This document shows, in pieces, positions 57,765 through 64,000 of a DNA stretch of 64,000 nt. Every line of letters starts with the position of its first letter. Position 1 is the first letter of the stretch. Below the pieces are notes generated by a model. The model did no database searches. It saw only the letters and a program-made list of their open reading frames with translations, and was not told the DNA's origin. Source of the DNA: Actinomadura formosensis NBRC 14204 (GTDB taxonomy: Bacteria > Actinomycetota > Actinomycetes > Streptosporangiales > Streptosporangiaceae); the NCBI RefSeq assembly GCF_001552155.1, contig NZ_BCQQ01000022.1, positions 1 to 64,000 on the forward strand, written 5' to 3'. Position numbers and translations under genes: made by a program.

Positions 57765-59387
57765 TCAGTCGGCCCGCCGAACCTCCAGATCACCGTCCGC
57801 ATAGCGGCGCCGCAGCACCTTCTTGTCGAACTTGCCGACACTGGTCTTCGGGACCTCGGTGATGAACGACCAGCGCTCGGGGAGCTGCCACTTCGGGATC
57901 CGTCCGGCGAGGAACTCCTTCAGCTCCGCCGCCGTGACGGCCGCCCCCTCCCGCAGCACGACCGAGGCGAGCGGACGCTCCTGCCACCGCTCGTCGGGGA
58001 CGCCGACGACGGCCGCCTCCACGATGTCGGGATGCGCCATCAGGTGGTTCTCCAGTTCCACCGAGGAGATCCACTCGCCACCCGACTTGATGACGTCCTT
58101 CGCCCGGTCGGTGAGCACGAGGTAGCCGTCCGGCGAGAGCGTTCCCACGTCGCCGGTGCGCAGCCAGCCGTCGTGGAACTTCCCGGGGTCCTCGTCGCGG
58201 TGGTACGCGCCGGTGATCCACGGCCCGCGGATCTCGACCTCGCCGACGGCCTCCCCGTCGCTTGCCAGCACCCGGTCGCCGTCGCCGACGATCCGCATCT
58301 CCAGGCCGGCGAGGACGCGGCCCTGGCTGATCCGCGCCCGCCACGCGTCCGCGCCCTCCGCCCGTACCGGCGGATGCGCCACGGTCGCGACCGGCGACGT
58401 CTCCGTCATCCCCCATGCCTGGACGATCCGGACACCGAGCTCGTCGAACCCGCGCATCAGCGACTCCGGCACCGCCGACCCGCCGCACGGCACCAGCCGC
58501 AGCGAACGGAGGTCCGACCCGTGCTCCTTGGCGTGGCGCAGGACGTCCGACCAGATCGTCGGCACCGCCCCCGCGACCGTCGGGCGCTCCGTCTCGATCA
58601 GCCGGACGAGCGGCTCCGCCTGCAGGAACCGGTCCGGCATGACCAGCGAGGCGCCCGCCATGACCGCCGCGTAGGGCAGCCCCCACGCGTTCGCGTGGAA
58701 CATCGGCACCACCGGCAGGACGATGTCGGACGCGCTGATCCCGATCGCGTTGCCCGTGCACGCCGCCATCGAATGCAGGTACGCGGACCGGTGCGAGTAC
58801 ACGACGCCCTTGGGGTTCCCGGTCGTCCCGCTCGTGTAGCACATCGCGGCGGCCGACCGCTCGTCGAGTTCCGGCCACGCGAAGCTCGCGGGCGCCGCGG
58901 CGAGCAGTTCCTCGTACGCGTGCAGTTCCTTGCCCGCGCCCTCCAGCGGGGCGGTGTCCCCCGCGCCCACGACGATCACGTGCCGGACGGTCTCGAACCG
59001 CGGCAGCACCGGCGCCAGCAGCGGGATCAGCGACCCGTCGACGATGACGACCCGGTCCTCGGCGTGGTTCGCGATGTAGACGAGCTGGTCGGGGAAGAGC
59101 CGCAGGTTGAGCGTGTGCAGCACCGCACCCATCGACGGGACCGCGAGGTACGCCTCCAGGTGCTCGCCGTTGTTCCACATGAACGTGGCGACGCGCTGGT
59201 CTCCGTCCACTCCGAGGCCGCGCAGCGCCCCCGCCAGCCGGGCGGCGCGCTCACCGACCTCCGCGTAGCTCCGGCGCCGAACCCCGTCCCCCGTCCAGGT
59301 GGAGACCCCGGCGTCGCCGAAGACCTCCGCGCCGTAGCGCATGATCGTGGTAATCGTCAGCGGGAAATCCTGCATGGTGCTCCGCAT
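57765..59387 (-). CDS. Long-chain fatty-acid-CoA ligase (acyl-CoA synthetase)
   Basis: 540 residues, ANL superfamily. P-loop-like AMP motif CYTSGTTGNPKGVVYSHRS, QAWGMTETSPVA (A5 motif), LRTGDVGTLSPDGYLVLTDR and the C-terminal catalytic lysine in VPKTSVGKFDKKVLRRRY. It activates a carboxylic acid to its CoA thioester through an acyl-AMP. ATG at 59387 has GGAGG six bases upstream; a second ATG at 59375 is possible. Related enzymes are annotated as fatty acid or alkanoate ligases; chain length cannot be told from sequence. Confidence 0.93.
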   Translation of the reverse strand: MRSTMQDFPLTITTIMRYGAEVFGDAGVSTWTGDGVRRRSYAEVGERAARLAGALRGLGVDGDQRVATFMWNNGEHLEAYLAVPSMGAVLHTLNLRLFPDQLVYIANHAEDRVVIVDGSLIPLLAPVLPRFETVRHVIVVGAGDTAPLEGAGKELHAYEELLAAAPASFAWPELDERSAAAMCYTSGTTGNPKGVVYSHRSAYLHSMAACTGNAIGISASDIVLPVVPMFHANAWGLPYAAVMAGASLVMPDRFLQAEPLVRLIETERPTVAGAVPTIWSDVLRHAKEHGSDLRSLRLVPCGGSAVPESLMRGFDELGVRIVQAWGMTETSPVATVAHPPVRAEGADAWRARISQGRVLAGLEMRIVGDGDRVLASDGEAVGEVEIRGPWITGAYHRDEDPGKFHDGWLRTGDVGTLSPDGYLVLTDRAKDVIKSGGEWISSVELENHLMAHPDIVEAAVVGVPDERWQERPLASVVLREGAAVTAAELKEFLAGRIPKWQLPERWSFITEVPKTSVGKFDKKVLRRRYADGDLEVRRAD

Positions 59388-59460
59388 GAGCGCCTCCAGC
59401 TCGAAGCTGATTCCAGAACCGGATTCTTGCAGTGTTGTCCCAGGGTGACGAGCCCCCGAA

Positions 59461-59940
59461 CTAGTACAGCTCGCGGAGGCGGGCCATGGCCCGCGAGACG
59501 GTGGATTTCACGGTGCCCACGCTGACGCCCAGGACTTCGGCCACCTCACGTTCGGACATGTCCTCGTAGTAGCGGAGCATGACGGCGAGGCGCTGGCGTT
59601 CCGGGAGGCGGTCGAGGGCGCGGCCGAGGGCGTCGTGCATCTCGCTGCGGTCGGCGTGGTCCTCGACGGGACGGTCGGGGAGCCGATCGGTGGGGTAGAC
59701 GTCGAGTTTACGGCGGCGCCACCAGGAGATCTGGGTATTGACCATGGCGCGGCGGACGTAGCCGTCGACGGAGGAGCGGTCCTCGATGCGGTCCCAGGCA
59801 AGGTAGGTCTTGGCAAGAGCGGCCTGGAGAAGGTCCTCGGCCTCGGCACGGTCACTGGTCAGCCGGGTGGCGGCACGCAGCAGCACGGGCCTGCGTTCCG
59901 CCACGTACGCGCGGAACTCCTCATGCCGAGTCGCGTTCAC
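59461..59940 (-). CDS. SigE-family RNA polymerase sigma factor
   Basis: 159 residues, ECF type of the SigE family: FRAYVAERRPVLLRAATRLT and EDLLQAALAKTYLAWDRI (sigma2), then LPERQRLAVMLRYYEDMSER and LGVSVGTVKSTVSRAMARLR (sigma4). GTG at 59940. No anti-sigma gene is adjacent; family members are often controlled by neighbouring membrane proteins or by expression alone. A 24-bp palindrome lies 67 bases upstream in the divergent region. Confidence 0.92.
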   Translation of the reverse strand: MNATRHEEFRAYVAERRPVLLRAATRLTSDRAEAEDLLQAALAKTYLAWDRIEDRSSVDGYVRRAMVNTQISWWRRRKLDVYPTDRLPDRPVEDHADRSEMHDALGRALDRLPERQRLAVMLRYYEDMSEREVAEVLGVSVGTVKSTVSRAMARLRELY

Positions 59941-60006
59941 ATCATCACCGGACCAGGGGTCGGGGAGCCGCCGTCCGGCCGCTCCCGGGTATGGTCGACG
60001 ATCGCA

Positions 60007-60030
60007 GAAGGATCGTAATTACGGTCCTTC
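60007..60030. promoter_or_regulatory. 24-bp near-perfect palindrome in the SigE/DPBB divergent region
   Basis: Arms GAAGGATCGTAA and TTACGGTCCTTC, one mismatched position in twelve, no spacer, in an AT-rich stretch between divergent genes. It is followed by AAAAAC on the plus strand. Probably an operator; a terminator is less likely because both neighbouring genes read outwards. Confidence 0.6.
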
Positions 60031-60202
60031 AAAAACTACATATCCGGGTCAACCAGTTCATAATCCTCTGCCGAGGTGGATGAGACATCCACCGCGTGTC
60101 GACTTATCGCGACAAAACCGTCGACAGCCAAGGTCAAGGACGTGACTCTTAACGCAGCGTCTCCATGCCAACCGCCAGAGTGATCGATGTCGAGGTGCCG
60201 CG

Positions 60203-61147
60203 ATGCCGTCCACACACTGTGACCTGCGCCGCCACCGTCGCGCGGCCGTGTTCGGGGCGGGGTCCGGGGCCGGTTTCGCGGGGGCGGGCCGCCCGCTGCG
60301 GGTGGTGAGCGGGGTCGTCCTGGACGCCAGTCCGCACCTGCTGATGCTGAACGCGGGCGGTACGGAGATCCGCCTCGCGATGAGCGGGGCCACGAAGGTC
60401 TGGCACGGCGGGCGCGGGAACCTCGCCGCGCTCCGGCCGGGCCGGCCGGTGATCGCCCGGCCCGGGAAGGACGGCCCGGCCGTCGAGCGGATCTGGGTCG
60501 GGATCGAACGTGTCGCCGGCACGATCCTCGCGTGCGGGAAGGACGCCGCGGAGGTGGACATGGGCCCCCACCGCGGGCGCGCCCACGTGGTGATCCCCCC
60601 GGACGTCCTGCAGCGGGTGCTGGTCCGGCATCCGCGCATGGAGCCCGGATACCTGATCGACGTGATCTGCGTCGGCTCCCCGGACGGGCCGCGGGCGGTG
60701 CGCCCCGGCACGTCCCAGCCCGGCTACCGGGCCGATGACCTCGCCGCGCCGGAGGTGACCGCACCCGTGCCCGGGGTGCTGCGCGGGACGGCGACCTGGT
60801 TCGGGGACGCCGGCGGTGAGGCGCCGGCCGGGGCGGCCTACCCCGCGGTCGACTCCGAGGGGGCCGCCGGGGGATGCGCGGACGCCCCGTCCGGCTGCGT
60901 GCCGTTCCCGTACCTGTCGGTGGGAAGCGAGGTCACCGTGCACAACGAGTGCGGCGGGCGCGCCGCGACCGTGCCGGTGGTCGAGTGCGGCTGCACGGCG
61001 GCCCGGTTCTGCGACCGGTGCGTGGACTGCGCCGCGTCCCCGCGCGGGCGGATCGTCGAGCTGACCCCCGCCGTGTTCGCGGGGCTCGGCGGCGATCTGG
61101 AGGCCGGCTGCTTCAACGCGGCCGTCCGGGTGGAGGGGCCATGGTGA
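60203..61147 (+). CDS. Cysteine-rich RlpA-like (DPBB) domain protein
   Basis: 314 residues. The N-terminal part (about 30-170) contains OB-like strands (RVVSGVVLDASPHLLMLNAG). The C-terminal part (about 195-314) is a double-psi beta-barrel of the RlpA/expansin type: VLRGTATWFGD, VGSEVTVHNECGGRAATVPV and RGRIVELTPAVFAGLGGDLE. Eight cysteines lie in the C-terminal domain (VECGC, FCDRCVDC), suggesting disulfides and an extracytoplasmic place, though no clear signal peptide is seen. ATG at 60203 has GAGGTG seven bases upstream. Overlaps the MauE-like gene by seven bases. Confidence 0.7.
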   Translation: MPSTHCDLRRHRRAAVFGAGSGAGFAGAGRPLRVVSGVVLDASPHLLMLNAGGTEIRLAMSGATKVWHGGRGNLAALRPGRPVIARPGKDGPAVERIWVGIERVAGTILACGKDAAEVDMGPHRGRAHVVIPPDVLQRVLVRHPRMEPGYLIDVICVGSPDGPRAVRPGTSQPGYRADDLAAPEVTAPVPGVLRGTATWFGDAGGEAPAGAAYPAVDSEGAAGGCADAPSGCVPFPYLSVGSEVTVHNECGGRAATVPVVECGCTAARFCDRCVDCAASPRGRIVELTPAVFAGLGGDLEAGCFNAAVRVEGPW

Positions 61148-61950
61148 CGGCGTTCCAGAACACCCAGGTGCTGCTGCTCGCGGCGGTGCTGCTGGCCGCG
61201 TGCCTGGCGAAACTGACGGTCCGCGAGCAGGCGGCGGGCGCGCCCGACCACGTGCACGGCGTGCCGGTGCCCGCCGGGCTCGCGCGGCTGACGGCGCTGC
61301 GCCGCAACCGGGGGATGACGGTCGGGCTCGGGCTCGGCGAGGGCGTCCTCGGGCTGGCGCTGCTGGTGACCTCGCATCTGTCGGTGCGGCTCGCGACGAC
61401 GATGGCGTTCGCGGCGGCGGCGTGGGTGGTCGGTGAGCTGCGGGTCCGCCGGCCGGACGCCGGTTGCGGCTGTTTCGGCGGCCTCAGCGCCAAGCGGGTC
61501 GGCCGGCGCAGCGTGCTGCGGGCCGTGCTGTTCACGGGCGCGGGGGTGGCCTCGCTCGGCGCGCCGCTCACGGGCGTGGACGTGCTGCGGGACGTGCAGG
61601 TCCAGGTCGGGCTCGTCTTCACGGTGGAACTGGCGCTGTTCGCGGCGCTGTCCCCGGAGCTGTCGGAACTGCTGGAGCGGTGCAGAGCGTCCGCCGACCC
61701 CCCGTGCGAGCGGCGGCGCAGCCCCATCGCGGAAACGTACGCGACACTCCACCGCAGCGCGGCCTGGGCCGAGCACGAGAACCTCATCGCGAGCGCCGTC
61801 CCGCTGGACGTGTGGCGGGAGGGCTGCTGGCGGTTCGTGGTCTACCCCGCCCGGGTGGACGGACGGGACGCGGAGATCGTGTTCGCGGTGTCGACCGCCG
61901 CGCACGACCGGCCCGTCCGGGCGGCGGTCGTCGTCTCTGCGCCCGTCTAG
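61141..61950 (+). CDS. MauE/DoxX-like membrane protein
   Basis: 269 residues. The first 170 hold four to five membrane helices in the MauE pattern (VLLLAAVLLAACLAKL, VGLGLGEGVLGLALLVTS, TMAFAAAAWVVGEL) with the typical AGCGCFGG motif between helices. MauE proteins act in redox or disulfide chemistry of exported proteins, first seen for methylamine dehydrogenase. A soluble C-terminal part (about 180-269) is not recognised. Its start overlaps the end of the cysteine-rich DPBB gene, so it may help that protein form disulfides (inference). Confidence 0.8.
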   Translation: MVTAFQNTQVLLLAAVLLAACLAKLTVREQAAGAPDHVHGVPVPAGLARLTALRRNRGMTVGLGLGEGVLGLALLVTSHLSVRLATTMAFAAAAWVVGELRVRRPDAGCGCFGGLSAKRVGRRSVLRAVLFTGAGVASLGAPLTGVDVLRDVQVQVGLVFTVELALFAALSPELSELLERCRASADPPCERRRSPIAETYATLHRSAAWAEHENLIASAVPLDVWREGCWRFVVYPARVDGRDAEIVFAVSTAAHDRPVRAAVVVSAPV

Positions 61951-62052
61951 CCCTTTCTACGACCATCTACACCGAACGCTAGATAGCCGAATATTCACCG
62001 GACGGCACGGCTCGATGCAGCTTTCTACCGCCCTCTAGCATCGACGCTAGAG
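61946..62052. repeat. Two nested CTAG-type inverted repeats between convergent genes
   Basis: TCTAGC (61946-61951) with GCTAGA (61978-61983), and CTCTAGC (62033-62039) with GCTAGAG (62046-62052). The second forms a 7-bp hairpin with a six-base loop. CTAG is rare in such genomes, so four copies in about 110 bases stand out. They may act as terminators for the MauE-like and ATPase genes. Confidence 0.5.
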
Positions 62053-62073
62053 AACCCGATAGAGCCGGACCGG

Positions 62074-63267
62074 TCAGGAGGGTTGCGAGCGGAGGAACCT
62101 GCCGAAGTGCGGGACGGTGAACGCGACCATGCCGCGTTCGGCGCTGTAGATGAGGCCCTTCTTGATGAGCCCGTCGCGGGCGGGCGACAGGCTGGACGGC
62201 TTGCGGCCCAGCTCGTCCGCGACCGACGCCGTGGGCACCGGATCGTCGCCGAGCACGGCCATGGCGCGCATGTAGTCGCGCTCGGCGGGGGTGGCGCGCT
62301 CGTAACGGCTGCCGAAGAAGCCGACCGCGAGTTCGCTCTCCGCCTCCGGGGCGGCGACCCTGATGTCGTCGACGGTGATCGGGGTGTCGGGGGCGACGTC
62401 CCAGACGACCTTGGCGTACGCCTGGACGAAGTAGGGGTAGCCGTCGGCCGCGCCGTACAGCGCGTCGAGGGCCTCCTCGGTGAACGTGACGTCCTCCCGC
62501 TCGGCCGGCGCCAGCAGCGCGAAGTCGGTCGCCTCCCGATCGAGCCGGTCGATGCGGGCGTACCGGAAGAGCCGCTCGGAGTACGACTTGCCGGCGGACA
62601 GGACGGCCGGCAGATGCGGCAGCCCCGCCCCCACCACGATCAGCGGCCCGCCCACCTGCGACAGCTCGTGGCACGCGGCGCACAGCGCCGACACGTCGTC
62701 GGCCGGGATGTCCTGCATCTCGTCCACGAACAGGGCGATGCCGGCCCCGACGTCCGTGGCCACGGAAGCCGCGTCCACGAACAACTCGGTGAGGTCGATC
62801 TCCAGATCACCGGAATCCGCACGCCCCCGCGCGGCGGGCACGTCGATACCGGGCTGCCAGCGGTGCGCCCGCGCCCTGCCCTTCCCGGACGGCTCCGGCC
62901 CCGACTGCGCGAACGCCTTCAGCACGCCGAGGAACTCCTCGATGCGGTCGGGCGCGCGGTGCCGGGGCGCCAGCTCCCGGACGGCCCGGTGCAGCGCCGA
63001 GGCGATCGGCCGCCGGATCGACTGGTCGGGCCGGGCCTCGATCTTCCCCGTCCCCCACAGCCGCTGGATCGCCATCGACCGGAACGCGTTGAGCAGCACG
63101 GTCTTGCCCACCCCGCGCAGCCCGGTCACGATCATGCTGCGCTCGGGACGGCCGCGCGCCACGCGTTCGAGCACCACCTCGAACTGCTTGAGCTCACGGT
63201 CGCGGCCGGCCAGCTCTGGGGGGCGCTGCCCGGCGCCGGGGGCATAGGGGTTGCGCACGGGGTCCAC
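62074..63267 (-). CDS. AAA ATPase (P-loop) of unknown role
   Basis: 397 residues. Walker A GLRGVGKTVLLNAFRSMA near residue 50, Walker B GIALFVDEMQDI and a C-terminal winged-helix-like region (VPTASVADELGRKPSSLSPA, RDGLIKKGLIYS). The order recalls Cdc6/ORC-like and AAA_16 ATPases. The GTG at 63267 gives VDPVRNPYAPGAGQRPPELA, the usual beginning of relatives. An ATG at 63402 has GGGGAGG upstream, but the added 45 codons have low third-position GC and look non-coding. A perfect SOS box lies 171 bases before the GTG, suggesting DNA-damage induction. Confidence 0.85.
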   Translation of the reverse strand: MDPVRNPYAPGAGQRPPELAGRDRELKQFEVVLERVARGRPERSMIVTGLRGVGKTVLLNAFRSMAIQRLWGTGKIEARPDQSIRRPIASALHRAVRELAPRHRAPDRIEEFLGVLKAFAQSGPEPSGKGRARAHRWQPGIDVPAARGRADSGDLEIDLTELFVDAASVATDVGAGIALFVDEMQDIPADDVSALCAACHELSQVGGPLIVVGAGLPHLPAVLSAGKSYSERLFRYARIDRLDREATDFALLAPAEREDVTFTEEALDALYGAADGYPYFVQAYAKVVWDVAPDTPITVDDIRVAAPEAESELAVGFFGSRYERATPAERDYMRAMAVLGDDPVPTASVADELGRKPSSLSPARDGLIKKGLIYSAERGMVAFTVPHFGRFLRSQPS

Positions 63268-63437
63268 GCTTGCGGACTCTATGAGGCGATATAGCTGCGG
63301 CCGTAGATTTGCGTAGAAATCGGCATGGCGTGTCGCGTGCTCCCGCCGCCGCCCGCAGCGCGCCGGGGCCTCCGGCCCCCTCGTGGCCACCGTCGCCACC
63401 ATGTCGCCTCCCCGGGCGAGCGCGTCCGAACAACCCG

Positions 63438-63453
63438 TCGAACCTCTGTTCGA
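63438..63453 (-). promoter_or_regulatory. LexA SOS box before the AAA ATPase gene
   Basis: TCGAAC-CTCT-GTTCGA matches the actinobacterial SOS box TCGAAC-N4-GTTCGA exactly. A further TTCGAA (63457-63462) lies beside it. The only gene downstream in either direction within 300 bases is the minus-strand ATPase. The 63268-63618 stretch otherwise shows no gene. Confidence 0.8.
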
Positions 63454-63618
63454 CTATTCGAACACACTAGCGCACCCCCGGCCTCCCGTCACCCGGAACC
63501 GCACATCCCCGCCCGACGATGCGGAGGGGCCGCAGCCCCCGACGACGAAACCCCGGCGCGGCGCGCGGGACGGACCCCCGGACATGCCTCGGTCCAGGGG
63601 TCCCCTTCACGTCGGTCG

Positions 63619-64000
63619 TCAGAGTTGTTCGTCGGCTTCGGTGTGGTGGGGGACCTGTTCGGCCGGGACCGTGCCCATGCGTCCGGCCTGGAAGTCCTCG
63701 AATGCCTGGAGGATCTCGTCGCGGGTGTTCATGACGAACGGGCCGTAGCGGGCGATCGGCTCGCGGATCGGCAGGCCGCCGAGGATCAGGATCTCCCAGC
63801 CGTTCGCGCTGGCGAGAGGCTGGGTGTCGGCGGCGCGGACGACCAGGCCGTCTCCCGTGCCCCTGTGGTGGGAGCCCGCGAAGACCGCCAGTTGCCCCTC
63901 GTCCAGCCCGATCTCTTCCACGCCGGCCGTCCCGCGGCCGGAGAGGACGTAGACCATCGCGTTGAAGTCGCGCGGCCAGGGCAGCGTGAGCCGGGCGCCG
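63619..64000 (-). CDS. Pirin family protein, C-terminal part (cut by right edge)
   Basis: The last 126 codons of a pirin: ARLTLPWPRDFNAMVYVLSG, GQLAVFAG, WEILILGGLPIREPIARYGP and FVMNTRDEILQAFEDFQAGR are typical of the C-terminal cupin domain. The reading continues beyond base 64000, so the N-terminal metal-binding cupin is outside. Pirins bind iron and act as redox-sensing cofactors or quercetinases. The frame stays open at the right edge, so the first internal ATG at 63957 is not the start. Confidence 0.9.
   Translation of the reverse strand, partial: GARLTLPWPRDFNAMVYVLSGRGTAGVEEIGLDEGQLAVFAGSHHRGTGDGLVVRAADTQPLASANGWEILILGGLPIREPIARYGPFVMNTRDEILQAFEDFQAGRMGTVPAEQVPHHTEADEQL

Noticed and set aside
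62074-64000. CRISPR or phage-defence island around the SOS box
   Set aside because: No repeats, nuclease or recombinase genes are present; only the ATPase and the pirin gene.

Overview
The window is high-GC DNA (third codon positions mostly G or C), with many GTG starts and typical actinomycete families: Scr1/DUF397 regulators, PF04672 methyltransferases, SigE-type sigma factors and an HU protein with a lysine-rich tail. It looks like chromosomal DNA from a filamentous actinomycete, perhaps Actinomadura or a relative in the Streptosporangiales. The genus is inferred from gene content only.

1-11 kb is an eroded accessory region. A WhiJ/Scr1-like regulatory trio sits at the left edge (ATP-binding protein, XRE regulator, DUF397). 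It is followed by gene remnants: a cupin broken in two places, a carotenoid-oxygenase remnant, a DUF397 piece joined to an nSTAND/WD40 remnant, and shortened DUF6879 and DUF6082-like genes. Intact genes between them are a pentapeptide-repeat protein, a NUDIX hydrolase, a GmrSD-type (DUF262/DUF1524) putative defence nuclease and a large membrane protein of unknown function. 11-14.7 kb carries a secreted repeat protein, a small cysteine-rich protein behind a CsoR-like palindrome, and an MFS exporter behind two palindromic operators.

14.8-42.1 kb is a dense catabolic or tailoring island, and is the most interesting part. It encodes two paralogous TauD/TfdA Fe(II)/2-oxoglutarate dioxygenases, two cytochromes P450 (one beside a phthalate-dioxygenase-reductase-like flavoprotein, one divergent from a 3Fe-4S ferredoxin), three VOC proteins and a 4,5-dihydroxyphthalate-decarboxylase-family protein. 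It also encodes a meta-cleavage-type hydrolase, an epoxide-hydrolase-like enzyme, aldehyde and alcohol dehydrogenases, an SDR, a HIBADH-type dehydrogenase, and a CoA set (family III CoA-transferase, acyl-CoA dehydrogenase, enoyl-CoA hydratase). A three-gene ABC importer and three regulators (two MarR, one FadR-type GntR) complete it. Four transcription units share one promoter/operator layout: a -10 hexamer, six bases starting ATG, then ATGGTA. The central GntR gene lies beside one of these sites and is the obvious candidate regulator. The substrate is unknown. The enzymes fit uptake of an organic compound, oxidative attack on it, ring or side-chain cleavage, and CoA-linked beta-oxidation-like processing.

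42-64 kb looks like ordinary chromosome. It holds a DUF4132 protein, two PF04672 methyltransferases, a KDPG-type aldolase, a secreted M9 collagenase-like protease, a TAP-like secreted peptidase, DUF72 and CBS-BON proteins, an acetyl-CoA hydrolase/transferase family enzyme, the HU protein and an acyl-CoA synthetase. It also has an ECF sigma factor fused to a zinc-binding, membrane-spanning tail, a SigE-family sigma factor, a DPBB/MauE gene pair, an AAA ATPase behind a perfect SOS box, and a pirin gene cut by the right edge. No rRNA, complete tRNA, CRISPR array or transposase was found.
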